A stretch of 45,794 nucleotides of DNA, from IMG/VR virus record IMGVR_UViG_3300017753_000014, positions 1-45,794 of that record; one strand, written 5' to 3'. How positions within the stretch are numbered: the first letter of the stretch is position 1; each line of letters starts with the position of its first letter. This document shows, in pieces, positions 1 to 7,426 of the stretch. Made by a program: the position numbers and the translations under genes. This DNA comes from a virus. The notes below the pieces were generated by a model that saw only the letters and a list, made by a program, of their open reading frames with translations, was not told the origin of the DNA and did not search any database.

Positions 1-434
1 ACTTTACCCTCGTTCTCTGGTCTTTTAGGGTCACTCACAACATAGACATTTGCGTAGTATGATAACTTTCTTTTTCTCTTTCTTGCAATCTCTTTATCAG
101 AATCTACACCAGTATTCCAGAGTCTTGAGTTTTCTTCTGAAACAGGATCTTTTTGATTAAGAGTTGTAAGAGAGTTTTCGATAAACCAACCACCAGGTCC
201 TTGAAATGCATGTGACCATAATCTTACCCATGGCATGTCTTCACCTTCAGATGCAGGTAAAAATCTTAATACTGCATAACCATTACCTGATTTATCAAGT
301 TCTGGTTTCCACAGTCTATCGTCTTGATATTTACTCTTATCACCTTTATTATCTTCGGGATTTAATTTATCTTCTAGTGCCTTGGTTAAGGCATCAAAGT
401 TACTTGATGATTGTTTTAATGTTTCGAAATCCAT
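1..434 (-). CDS. 32: gp32-like single-stranded DNA-binding protein (C-terminus beyond window)
   Basis: Covers ssDNA during replication, recombination and repair. About 144 residues are visible and the frame is open at the window edge. The T4 gp32 core is recognisable: NGYAVLRFLP near residue 51, SHAF near 74, then a basic KRKLSYYANVYVVSDP block and PENEGKV near 139, matching T4 KRKTSYWANILVVKDP and PENEGKV. The start at 434 is fixed by AAGGAGAAAAT directly before ATG. The stretch that holds the zinc-binding cysteines of T4 gp32 has no cysteine here. A sigma-70-like promoter and a TATAAATA late promoter lie upstream, fitting expression through infection. Confidence 0.93.
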   Translation of the reverse strand, partial: MDFETLKQSSSNFDALTKALEDKLNPEDNKGDKSKYQDDRLWKPELDKSGNGYAVLRFLPASEGEDMPWVRLWSHAFQGPGGWFIENSLTTLNQKDPVSEENSRLWNTGVDSDKEIARKRKRKLSYYANVYVVSDPKRPENEGK

Positions 435-497
435 ATTTTCTCCTTGTATTATTGTATTATTGTATTTGTGTTGCCTGTATAAACGGCATCTTATTAG

Positions 498-505
498 TAT
501 TTATA
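498..505 (-). promoter_or_regulatory. T4-type late promoter upstream of gp32
   Basis: A perfect TATAAATA on the minus strand, about 64 nt before the gp32 start and in the intergenic gap. This is the T4 late -10 element recognised by the gp55 sigma factor with gp33. It lies downstream of a separate sigma-70-like promoter, so gp32 may have early and late transcripts. Confidence 0.6.
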
Positions 506-514
506 CGAATCATT

Positions 515-536
515 GTAGTTATAATAACATAACTAC
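515..536. repeat. 8-bp inverted repeat over the gp32 promoter
   Basis: Plus strand GTAGTTAT, six bases AATAAC, then ATAACTAC: a perfect 8-bp inverted repeat. It covers the -10 of the upstream gp32 promoter and the last codon of the preceding gene. It could be an operator or a transcript hairpin. No regulator is known from this sequence. Confidence 0.45.
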
Positions 537-549
537 CACTTATTGTCAA
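521..549 (-). promoter_or_regulatory. sigma-70-like promoter for gp32
   Basis: Minus strand TTGACA (549-544), 17-bp spacer, TATTAT (526-521), followed by ACTACAATGATTCG. The -35 is a perfect consensus. The trailing GATTCG is shared with four other intergenic promoters in the window. It overlaps the 3' end of the gene at 533-1372. Confidence 0.65.
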
Positions 550-1372
550 TGCTCTTTTGAAGTTCATCATATGTAATATATACTAAATTCTTGTGTTGGT
601 GAAACTCTGGTTGTAGTCTATTCACCTTACTGTTATTATCAACAGGTGTTCTATTTACTTTATAAAATGCTATATCAGGATTTTCATTCATCAACGCATT
701 TAGTTGTACAATCCAATTATTAGATGGTGTAGGTTTGTGTGTTGCAGGATTATAATTAGGTGTACCTTTATATAAATTGTTTATTCTATTTGTATCACTA
801 TTTAAATCATGTCCCATTAGATATACTTGTTGTGGTTGTTCATTCTTTATTGCTAACCATATTGCAGTAGGACCTGCTGCCCAACCTAAATCTTGACCCC
901 CTTGTACATCTTTTATACATTTAACTTTATCTTTTTGTATCCAAGTAACATTTGTTTTAAAATTGCCTTTGTATTCTTTTAACTTCTCTTTGTTTTTCAT
1001 AACTTGTTTTGCAAAGTTATATAAAGGTGGACCACCTACAACAAATTTCTCACTATTACCTCTCTCTGTTTCAACTTTCAAATCAAGTGTATCAATAAAG
1101 TCCATCATTCGTTTTTCAGTTGTACCATAAACACTATTATTGTATTGTTCTGCTTTTTGAGGAAACCAGTTTCTAAAATAACATTCATTTGTGTATGCAT
1201 AACCACTCTGATATATCTCGTGTGTGATACCTTGGTCAACTGAAACTAAAACATCAGGTGCATATTCTCTGTACATAGCATTACACCCATATATTTTACC
1301 GAAAGGTTTTAATAAATCTAAATTAACACCTTTTCTACTTTCACCATTTCCTAAACAAAAAACTCTTTTCAT
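533..1372 (-). CDS. conserved phage protein of unknown function
   Basis: 279 residues. The N-terminus KRVFCLGNGESRKGVNL resembles a nucleotide-binding-type loop seen in phage proteins with a GNGxSRKG start, followed by YGCNAMYREYAPDVLVSVD. A central segment, LGWAAGPTAIWLAI, precedes YLMGHDLNSD. I recognise the pattern from marine T4-like phages but not a function; a nucleotide-sugar or glycosyltransferase-related role is possible and unproven. Its ATG overlaps the thyX stop as ATGA, so it is translationally coupled to thyX. It is the last gene before the gp32 promoter. Confidence 0.85.
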   Translation of the reverse strand: MKRVFCLGNGESRKGVNLDLLKPFGKIYGCNAMYREYAPDVLVSVDQGITHEIYQSGYAYTNECYFRNWFPQKAEQYNNSVYGTTEKRMMDFIDTLDLKVETERGNSEKFVVGGPPLYNFAKQVMKNKEKLKEYKGNFKTNVTWIQKDKVKCIKDVQGGQDLGWAAGPTAIWLAIKNEQPQQVYLMGHDLNSDTNRINNLYKGTPNYNPATHKPTPSNNWIVQLNALMNENPDIAFYKVNRTPVDNNSKVNRLQPEFHQHKNLVYITYDELQKSIDNKW

Positions 1373-1989
1373 TCTTTCTCTAACAAATATTTACTACTGA
1401 CAGGAAATTGGTCTTTCATATGATGTGCAATATCTCTAGTAATATCTGTTGTTTCTTGTTGAGCATCAGACTTATTTCTTAGATTACACACTCTAGCAAA
1501 CGCATATAATGTGCCTGACCATATCCATTCTGTCATCATACATTGAGGTAATATCATTCTTGCTAACTCAGGTGCGATATTACTATCTAACATATCTTGA
1601 TACATTTCTTTTGCCTTCTTTATCAAAGGCATAATATCATATTCTACTTCTGTATCTGTAGAACCTTGTTTCTTATTTTCGTGTTTCTCTCGCCATAGAA
1701 AAGGTACATAAAACTCTGGGTCTGTATCTACATATCTACGACTTACCTCATTCCAAACTAATCCTACTTGATGTTTAACTAATTGCCTTGCAACAAACAC
1801 TGGTGCTTTGATTCTAAATTGCATTGATGCATGACCAAACGGTGACCAGTGATTATGTGTTGCAAGGTATTTTATTAGTTTTTCATCATTATCCTGCATC
1901 TCTTTATGAACTTTTGAAAAAGATACTCTTGCTGAATTTACAACTGATAGGTCTGAACCCATTATGTCGATTAGGTTTACATTACTCAT
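1369..1989 (-). CDS. thyX: flavin-dependent thymidylate synthase ThyX
   Basis: Methylates dUMP to dTMP using methylene-tetrahydrofolate and FAD/NADPH, supplying dTTP for phage replication. 206 residues, close to the usual ThyX size. The signature is at residues 72-86, KHQVGLVWNEVSRRY, a variant of RHRxxSxNExSxRY with K and Q in place of the two arginines. SPFGHASMQFRI (49-60), ARMILPQ (143-149) and NLRNKSDAQQE (169-179) are further ThyX blocks. The start overlaps the gp33 stop (ATGA), so thyX probably shares the gp33 promoter. It complements the phage ribonucleotide reductase. Confidence 0.95.
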   Translation of the reverse strand: MSNVNLIDIMGSDLSVVNSARVSFSKVHKEMQDNDEKLIKYLATHNHWSPFGHASMQFRIKAPVFVARQLVKHQVGLVWNEVSRRYVDTDPEFYVPFLWREKHENKKQGSTDTEVEYDIMPLIKKAKEMYQDMLDSNIAPELARMILPQCMMTEWIWSGTLYAFARVCNLRNKSDAQQETTDITRDIAHHMKDQFPVSSKYLLEKE

Positions 1990-2198
1990 ATAGGTAATTT
2001 ACCTCTCTTAGGTAAGTAATTCAAATCTCTTGCTTCTAATTCTATTTTCTCTTTTAATGTTTTAGAAATAAATTTAGTTACTGTTTCAATTTCAATTGTA
2101 TTAATTTCGCAATAATATACTACTGCATCCATGTAAGACATATCAGGTTTTTCTCTTCTGATTTGTTCTATGTTATGTAAAAATTTAACGCTATTCAT
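1986..2198 (-). CDS. 33: gp33-like late transcription co-activator
   Basis: In T4, gp33 bridges RNA polymerase and the gp45 sliding clamp to activate TATAAATA promoters. The 70-residue protein aligns by eye with the C-terminal half of T4 gp33: MSYMDAVVYY against MSYLEATTAF, then NTIEIET against NSIPET, KFI, and LKEKIELEARDLNYL against IIEKIQSEAIDENLL. It is shorter than T4 gp33 (112 aa), lacking the N-terminal part. There is no Shine-Dalgarno; the -10 box ends 6 nt before ATG, so the mRNA may be leaderless. Late promoters of the expected type occur in this window. Confidence 0.8.
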   Translation of the reverse strand: MNSVKFLHNIEQIRREKPDMSYMDAVVYYCEINTIEIETVTKFISKTLKEKIELEARDLNYLPKRGKLPI

Positions 2199-2204
2199 AA
2201 TGTA

Positions 2205-2233
2205 GTTATATCACCTTATTTAAAATTTGTCAA
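2205..2233 (-). promoter_or_regulatory. sigma-70-like promoter for gp33-thyX
   Basis: Minus strand TTGACA (2233-2228), 17-bp spacer, TATAAC (2210-2205), with the gp33 ATG beginning at 2198. The -35 lies within the 3' end of the aminotransferase gene. The predicted start site falls on or next to the initiation codon. The TATAACTACA string is shared with the gp32 promoter. Confidence 0.7.
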
Positions 2234-3352
2234 TGTTGTATTGAGCACATCATAATATTCTTCAGTTGCATTTAAAGGTGCTATGATGTGATATGGTTTT
2301 TCTCTTTTTGTACTGAATATTAATCCTGCATTTGATTGAATTTCAAAGTTATGTTTATTAAAAATATCAGTCATATTCTTTTGTACTGTTTCATAGTTTT
2401 TTAGATGACCTTCTTTTTCTAAGATATCTAGATAATATAATACACTAATTATTCCTGGTTGAAAGAATGAATATGTGTACCCATGGTCCCAATTAAAATC
2501 TTTACCTAATGCTTTACCTATCTGTTCATCATAACATGTCATAGATAATGGGAAGTGTCCACCTGTAATTGATTTTGCCATTGTGAATATACTAGGTTGA
2601 AAAGGTATTGTTTTCCACCCAAAGAAATTGCCTAACTTACCACCACCCATGAATATATCATCTACGATAATAGGTATATCATACATTGTTCTATAGATTT
2701 CTAAATTATCCCAGAATGATTTTTTATATGGTTTTAATTTCTTTGCATAGGTGTGTGTTTCTACAATGATGCAAGCAACTTCTTCTAAGTTTACAGTATC
2801 AGGTATAGAAAAATCTCTAGGTATTATTTGTCTATGTGGATATGTTGCCATACCGTAGAACGGATCCTCATTGAATAATGTATTACCCACATTTTGTGTA
2901 AGATAGGTTGAACCATGATAACTACCATCAAAACTAACTATCATTTTTCTATTTGTATTTTCTTTCTTTTGATGATATGCAAATGCTAATTTGATAGCAC
3001 CTTCTACTGCATCACTACCTGATAGTGCATAGAAACTTTTATATCCACCACTCATCTCTTTAATTTTTGATGCTAATTGTAGACTTCTTTTGTTTAGATA
3101 TAACTCTTCATCAGATAAAAAGTTTTCACCAACTTCAGGTTTATCCCAAAGTAACATTTCTCTATGAACTTCTCTTACGAAATTTGATTGACAATAACCC
3201 AACATATAACACCCGAAGTGTAGATGTGGGTCAATATACTTTTTACCGTCAACAACTCTACCAAAATCCCAATAGATACCATTAGAGGTCTTCTTTTCAT
3301 TCACATTCACATCTGCCTGATAACCAGTTATCAGACCATCAAATCTATGCAT
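2216..3352 (-). CDS. class-III PLP aminotransferase, BioA-like
   Basis: 378 residues with fold-type I class-III features: SGSDAVEGAIKLA (111-123) binding PLP phosphate, SFDGSYHGST (140-149), IIVDDIFMGGGKLG (228-241) with the aspartate pair 231/232, and the Schiff-base lysine K260 in MAKSITGGHFPLS. TGG followed by PLS resembles BioA (7,8-diaminopelargonate synthase) more than GABA aminotransferases, but the substrate cannot be fixed; a GSAM-like or sugar-modifying role is possible. The start has a clear AGGAATTGAA before ATG. It lies between an unknown beta-rich protein and gp33, so no pathway partner is adjacent. Confidence 0.85.
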   Translation of the reverse strand: MHRFDGLITGYQADVNVNEKKTSNGIYWDFGRVVDGKKYIDPHLHFGCYMLGYCQSNFVREVHREMLLWDKPEVGENFLSDEELYLNKRSLQLASKIKEMSGGYKSFYALSGSDAVEGAIKLAFAYHQKKENTNRKMIVSFDGSYHGSTYLTQNVGNTLFNEDPFYGMATYPHRQIIPRDFSIPDTVNLEEVACIIVETHTYAKKLKPYKKSFWDNLEIYRTMYDIPIIVDDIFMGGGKLGNFFGWKTIPFQPSIFTMAKSITGGHFPLSMTCYDEQIGKALGKDFNWDHGYTYSFFQPGIISVLYYLDILEKEGHLKNYETVQKNMTDIFNKHNFEIQSNAGLIFSTKREKPYHIIAPLNATEEYYDVLNTTLTNFK

Positions 3353-3360
3353 TTCAATTC

Positions 3361-3906
3361 CTATGTAATTTTAAATTCTGTATTTGTTGAGTGTTCTAAA
3401 TTAGAATTATTAGAGTCTGTTTGTGATAACTCAAACAGAAATGTTAAAGCATCAGAACCATTCCAAGTAATTGCGTGTGTACCAAAATCATTATCACCTA
3501 TTTCTGTTGTCTTTGACTGTTTAGAAACACCGTTAATTTTAAAGTTGCCAGTTGAGGTAATTATTTCATCAAAATATGTTTCATCAGCACCACTAGATTT
3601 TTCTTTCCATACACACGAAGCATTATAATTTTCTCCACCTTGAGGTGATAATGTTATATGCAATTCTGCAGGTACTGTTGTTCCTTTTGGAGTTTCAGCA
3701 GTAGCATGCATCTTCAATAATACATTAGATGAAAAGTCAAAATCATGTGTAACTGCTCTAACTACATCACCTGTTCTTACCTCGAGGTGATTTAAATCAC
3801 TTACTATTATATTACTATTTACATAAAAATCAACATCTGAATTTGTATATAAATCTGAATATTTAGCGTTTTCTTTTAAAGTTACTGTTAATGTTTTTTC
3901 TGTCAT
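3361..3906 (-). CDS. unknown protein with its own late promoter
   Basis: 181 residues, Thr/Ser/Asn/Asp-rich, no cysteine cluster, signal peptide or membrane segment; composition and alternating polarity suggest beta strands. There is one cysteine (SCVWKEK). It is preceded at 16-29 nt by two overlapping TATAAATA boxes and by GGGAGA as ribosome site, so it is probably a late and possibly a virion protein. No family recognised. The aminotransferase gene follows 8 bp downstream with its own strong ribosome site. Confidence 0.75.
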   Translation of the reverse strand: MTEKTLTVTLKENAKYSDLYTNSDVDFYVNSNIIVSDLNHLEVRTGDVVRAVTHDFDFSSNVLLKMHATAETPKGTTVPAELHITLSPQGGENYNASCVWKEKSSGADETYFDEIITSTGNFKINGVSKQSKTTEIGDNDFGTHAITWNGSDALTFLFELSQTDSNNSNLEHSTNTEFKIT

Positions 3907-3921
3907 TGTATCTCCCTTACC

Positions 3922-3935
3922 TATTTATATTTATA
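3922..3935 (-). promoter_or_regulatory. double overlapping late promoter
   Basis: Minus strand TATAAATATAAATA contains two TATAAATA elements (3935-3928 and 3929-3922) sharing two bases. It lies in the 24-bp gap before the gene at 3361-3906. This is the clearest late promoter in the left part of the window. Confidence 0.7.
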
Positions 3936-4647
3936 CACGCAATAAACCATCAAATAACCATAATGCTTCAGGAAAAGTTAATAATTCTAAATTAGATTTC
4001 TTAACTAAAGTATATGATAGTGTTAGTCTACCCTCTTTAGAAGGGTTATAGGTAGAGTGAGGTCTACCTGTGTTAACTAAACTAGGTTTATCTATTGTTT
4101 TTTCATACACCATTTTACAATCTTTTTGATGTGCCCACGCTACACTCCATGTCTTACCATTACCTTTATTAGTGTGTGTATGCACCTCTAAATCATTTTT
4201 ATTATTTAAATCCCACCATCTTATTCTACCACCTTTAGGTTCCCAAGTAACATTTAATTTGACATGATTATCGACAAAGTTTTCAAGAGTATTTTCTTCT
4301 ATAGAGTATACTTCTTGTTTGTTATTGTCTATGTGTACTTTTATACCATCATTTGCTTTTGTATAAAATAATAATTTACTATCAGTAAATAAATTAAATC
4401 TATCTAAAAACTCTGTAACTTTCTCATCATTTTCTGGTGTGTGACAAAAATATACATCAGTATCACCTTTCTCTTTGATATCGTGATACTCATTAAGCAT
4501 ATCTTTTTCTTCTTCTTGTTCTTTACTGTATGTTCGTCTTATATCTTTCCAGTCAGGTTTTATGAAGTCAAAAGGTAAATCGATATACCTGTGGTATATA
4601 TTTTTCATTTGAGTGATATCGTGGTCAGCGTTACTTAGGTTCGCCAT
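3931..4647 (-). CDS. putative 2-oxoglutarate/Fe(II)-dependent oxygenase
   Basis: 238 residues. A facial-triad pattern is visible: H105-x-D107 in KVHIDNN, distal H197 in RPHSTYNPS, and R207 ten residues later in RLTLSYTL. WDLNNK and PSLVNTGRPH fit the aspartyl/prolyl hydroxylase-like layout. The N-terminal 90 residues are charged and unassigned. The substrate is unknown. The start overlaps the nuclease gene end by 17 bp, so they are probably one transcript. Two other oxygenases of different families occur in the window (7413-8465 and 37594-38301). Confidence 0.65.
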   Translation of the reverse strand: MANLSNADHDITQMKNIYHRYIDLPFDFIKPDWKDIRRTYSKEQEEEKDMLNEYHDIKEKGDTDVYFCHTPENDEKVTEFLDRFNLFTDSKLLFYTKANDGIKVHIDNNKQEVYSIEENTLENFVDNHVKLNVTWEPKGGRIRWWDLNNKNDLEVHTHTNKGNGKTWSVAWAHQKDCKMVYEKTIDKPSLVNTGRPHSTYNPSKEGRLTLSYTLVKKSNLELLTFPEALWLFDGLLRV

Positions 4648-5311
4648 ATTCTAACTCAAACATTTTATAGAAATCTTCTAATACTTCTTCTAATCTTTTG
4701 ATGTAATCTTTTTTATCTTTTACATATGTTGCCATAGAACCATCTTCACCACCTATTATAAGTACAACTTTTTCTATTTCTTTACCATATAATTCTTCAT
4801 ACATTAACGCATATGCTGTGCATTGTAAAAAGTAATTTTCTATCCATTCTTCTTTTCTTTCTTTATTAGCAGTCTTGAAATCAATAACCGATAGTTTACC
4901 ATTGTACTCTGCAATGCAGTCTACTTGACCTGCAAGTCTATATTTTTTTGAATATAAAACTGTTTCTAGACAATGTATATTTTGTATCTGGTCAACATAA
5001 GGTTTCATTAACTTAAATAAACCTAAAGGTAATACACTCTTTTCTGTGAGTGGTTCACCTTTGATGTAGTTTTCTATTAGATTATGAGTTGCAGTACCTC
5101 GTCTTGCTGCTCTACCCATTTCCCAATTAGCAACATTCTCACCTATTCTATCTCGCCATTGTTGAAGTTCTACTTTCTTTCTCACACCGAGAACAGATGT
5201 TACACTAGGATAATTTATATCACCTATATTGTAGAAACGATATTTACCTTGTCTTTTACCTTTTGCAGTAGGTAACACACTTTTGTCTATGTCTATAAAA
5301 TTAAATTTCAT
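4631..5311 (-). CDS. PD-(D/E)XK exonuclease, Cas4/RecB-like
   Basis: 226 residues with the RecB-type nuclease motifs in order: RGTATH (H76), LAGQVD (D131), VIDFKT (D144, K146) and the Q163/Y167 helix FLQCTAY. These residues bind the metal and cut DNA. Single-gene members of this family are common in T4-like marine phages and probably act in host DNA breakdown or recombination. It lacks the four cysteines of iron-sulfur Cas4. It is the first gene behind a strong sigma-70-like promoter, consistent with early expression. There is no good Shine-Dalgarno. Confidence 0.85.
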   Translation of the reverse strand: MKFNFIDIDKSVLPTAKGKRQGKYRFYNIGDINYPSVTSVLGVRKKVELQQWRDRIGENVANWEMGRAARRGTATHNLIENYIKGEPLTEKSVLPLGLFKLMKPYVDQIQNIHCLETVLYSKKYRLAGQVDCIAEYNGKLSVIDFKTANKERKEEWIENYFLQCTAYALMYEELYGKEIEKVVLIIGGEDGSMATYVKDKKDYIKRLEEVLEDFYKMFELEYGEPK

Positions 5312-5342
5312 TATATATGCCTATTTAAGTTAAAGTTATACT

Positions 5343-5371
5343 AATATACACTAAACTAATTTATTTGTCAA
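5343..5371 (-). promoter_or_regulatory. sigma-70-like promoter for the exonuclease
   Basis: Minus strand TTGACA (5371-5366), 17-bp spacer, TATATT (5348-5343). The spacer end and -10 together read TTTAGTGTATATT, identical to the primase promoter at 34876-34904. It lies in the 56-bp gap, about 30 nt before the start codon. Confidence 0.8.
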
Positions 5372-5631
5372 CCTTGATTGAAAAAAGTATCAACAATACC
5401 ATTCAAATATATTGCGAGAGCGACAGTATTTAAAATCATAATACTTCTATCTCTCCATAACATACCCACAAGTATCCAACCTGTTATACCTATACAACTT
5501 ACATATAGATTATAAGGAAATGCATTGTTTGATGTTAGTATCATACCAAATATTAATATAATACTTGATGCCCATTTTATGTACCAATCTAAGGTATATT
5601 CAGGTGTTACTTTATTTTGCTTTTGCTCCAC
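5368..5631 (-). CDS. small membrane protein, three predicted TM segments
   Basis: 87 residues. After a polar N-terminus come DWYIKWASSIILIFGMIL, then YVSCIGITGWILVGML, then a final hydrophobic segment IMILNTVALAIYL. I recall similar small DWYIKW proteins in marine T4-like phages, without a known function. The start overlaps the M15 peptidase end by 20 bp, so a lysis-related role is conceivable but not shown. Confidence 0.75.
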   Translation of the reverse strand: MEQKQNKVTPEYTLDWYIKWASSIILIFGMILTSNNAFPYNLYVSCIGITGWILVGMLWRDRSIMILNTVALAIYLNGIVDTFFNQG

Positions 5632-6124
5632 TTATCACATCACTTTCTGTTACATAGTCTTGTTTATTATAAGTATCATACTTAACTTTACCATCTTTTC
5701 TATACGCTCTCAAAAACTGTTTTCTATTTTGTACTTTGTTATTGAAAGAACAATGTACCCACCCACTATTTGGGTCAGACTTATTCCAAAACTCTAATAT
5801 TAACTGGTCATAATTTAAATTATCATCTATATATTCTGCAAGAACCTGATTAGATATACCTGTTATCTCAAAATCTGCTGCTTGTCCTTTTGCGTGTTGT
5901 GAATTAACAGATGAACCTATTGCAATACATAATTCAGGACTTCTATAACCTGAAGTTATTCTAACAGGTTTACCAAAGTGTTCTCTAATAGGTTGTAAAA
6001 TATTTTCACATAACAATATCAATGCAGATTCGTGAGAACTACTAGGTGTATTTGCAATACCTTTTCTAGTAGCAGTTTGTGACCTTGTCATCTCATTTAA
6101 ACTAAAATTTTTACTTAACTTCAT
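5612..6124 (-). CDS. M15-family peptidase, probable endolysin
   Basis: 170 residues of the Peptidase_M15_3 type, zinc metallopeptidases that cut peptide stems of peptidoglycan. Zinc ligands are visible: H77 and D84 in SQHAKGQAADFEI, and H124 in SGWVHCSF. VRITSGYRSPEL (54-65) is the usual upstream block. There is no signal peptide, so release would depend on a holin or delivery in the virion. A clear GAGAGGTAAAAA precedes ATG. A second wall hydrolase, a glucosaminidase, is at 10427-11113. Confidence 0.85.
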   Translation of the reverse strand: MKLSKNFSLNEMTRSQTATRKGIANTPSSSHESALILLCENILQPIREHFGKPVRITSGYRSPELCIAIGSSVNSQHAKGQAADFEITGISNQVLAEYIDDNLNYDQLILEFWNKSDPNSGWVHCSFNNKVQNRKQFLRAYRKDGKVKYDTYNKQDYVTESDVISGAKAK

Positions 6125-6513
6125 TTTTTACCTCTCGTCAATTTAAGTACCTTATCTATTTGTGCTTTAATTATAGGACCTCTATTTGGCCAATGAATAT
6201 ATGGTTCATCACTTTTACTTAGATTATATAAAAAAGGTAATATAACTTTTTCTATTTCTTTAAATCTTTGTGTTACTTCTGTGTCTTCTAATTCTTTAGT
6301 AATACTATCTTTCTCAGCAACGACTTGTAATACTTCATTCATCATTGCCTTAACATCAGATAAATCGCTTTTAACTTTTGATAATTCTAGATTTGTACTT
6401 TCGACTACTTTCTTATCTACTGTTGAATCTGATTTAGGTTTATTAGATACTGGTGTAAAACCAAAATCTTCGTCTAAATCAAATCCTCTCATATAATCAG
6501 GAATATCTACCAT
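6121..6513 (-). CDS. conserved phage protein with coiled coil
   Basis: 130 residues. Acidic N-terminus (VDIPDYMRGFDLDEDFGF), a heptad-like middle (LSKVKSDLSDVKAMMNEVL), and a conserved-looking end, IHWPNRGPIIKAQIDKVL, that I recall from T4-like marine phage hypothetical proteins. Function unknown. ATGA overlap with the peptidase gene downstream. Confidence 0.8.
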   Translation of the reverse strand: MVDIPDYMRGFDLDEDFGFTPVSNKPKSDSTVDKKVVESTNLELSKVKSDLSDVKAMMNEVLQVVAEKDSITKELEDTEVTQRFKEIEKVILPFLYNLSKSDEPYIHWPNRGPIIKAQIDKVLKLTRGKK

Positions 6514-6521
6514 TTAAACCT

Positions 6522-7127
6522 CTATTTAATAAAATTAACAGATATCTCTTCTTTTTTAAAAGAGTTAAATATCTTATTATCATCTAAAGCATGTACTCTT
6601 CTATTTTTATTCGGGTTTTTAAAACCAATACCCATTAATAATAGAACTTGCTCATCTACATCTAAAATACTTCTTACTTTCTCTTCATCAAAACACAAAC
6701 AACAACCAGTTGAATAACCTAACATAGATGCTGTTAGATTTAAATAACCTGATGATATACCTGTTGACATATGTACATCTCTCATTTGAGTTTGATGTGT
6801 TTCATCTGTCATTTCTTTTTTCATATACCAACCTTCAGAGTTTGAATTTTTAGTATATGCAACTAGTAGGTTTGCTAATACTTGAGTATTTTTTTCTGGT
6901 TTACCGTCAATTATAAAACCCTCTGTATGTTTGTATATCTCATCAATAACTAATCTATTAGTTATAAAATTTATATTGTAGAATGAAATATTTTGTTTAC
7001 TAGGACATTGAGATGATGCGTGAACTAAAGTTCTTATATCCTCGTCTGGTATATCTTTACCTAAATCAAAATTTCTCTGGCAATGTTGACTTCTTATAAC
7101 TGCTTTCTCTATATCTGTATTAATCAT
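6522..7127 (-). CDS. nitroreductase-family flavoprotein
   Basis: 201 residues. FMN-dependent nitroreductase fold features: R18 in QHCQRNFD and a HASSQCPSKQN block (FMN-phosphate region), GISSGYLNLTASMLGYSTGC in the middle, and LLMGIGFKNPNKNRR near the end. Such enzymes reduce nitro or quinone compounds with NAD(P)H; some members act on cofactors such as FMN itself. The substrate is unknown here. The stop overlaps nothing; its ATG overlaps the stop of the gene at 7124-7426. Confidence 0.75.
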   Translation of the reverse strand: MINTDIEKAVIRSQHCQRNFDLGKDIPDEDIRTLVHASSQCPSKQNISFYNINFITNRLVIDEIYKHTEGFIIDGKPEKNTQVLANLLVAYTKNSNSEGWYMKKEMTDETHQTQMRDVHMSTGISSGYLNLTASMLGYSTGCCLCFDEEKVRSILDVDEQVLLLMGIGFKNPNKNRRVHALDDNKIFNSFKKEEISVNFIK

Positions 7128-7426
7128 TTTACTCTCCTTCTATGCTTCTTTAAAACTTCAGCAGTCTTTACTTCTTTTACACTTCTTTTTAAAGTATTTT
7201 TTGCTAAATTGCTATTAGGGTGTGCTTCTGCAATTCTAGATAAGTTGTCTTTCCAACCACTATCTTGTCTATAAGATTTACCAGATACCCCACTTACTAT
7301 ATTTATCCCTGATACTAACTGAACAATATGTGGATTGTCATCTAAATACTTTTGTTTATCACTTATTGAAATCATTTTCTCAAATATTTTACCTGTTCTT
7401 TGGTTCTTAAAATCATATGTTGGCAT
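7124..7426 (-). CDS. conserved phage protein, MPTYDFKN type
   Basis: 100 residues. The start MPTYDFKNQRTGKIFEK resembles the FmdB-like zinc-ribbon N-terminus, but the cysteine pairs of that family are missing. A basic C-terminus (KKHRRRVK) suggests nucleic acid or polymerase contact. I recall such proteins in T4-like marine phages with no function. It overlaps both neighbours by a few bases. Confidence 0.8.
   Translation of the reverse strand: MPTYDFKNQRTGKIFEKMISISDKQKYLDDNPHIVQLVSGINIVSGVSGKSYRQDSGWKDNLSRIAEAHPNSNLAKNTLKRSVKEVKTAEVLKKHRRRVK

Noticed and set aside
3224-3628. 134-codon plus-strand open frame
   Set aside because: It runs opposite the aminotransferase start and the gene at 3361-3906, crossing both and their ribosome site. 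No motif, no ribosome site of its own.
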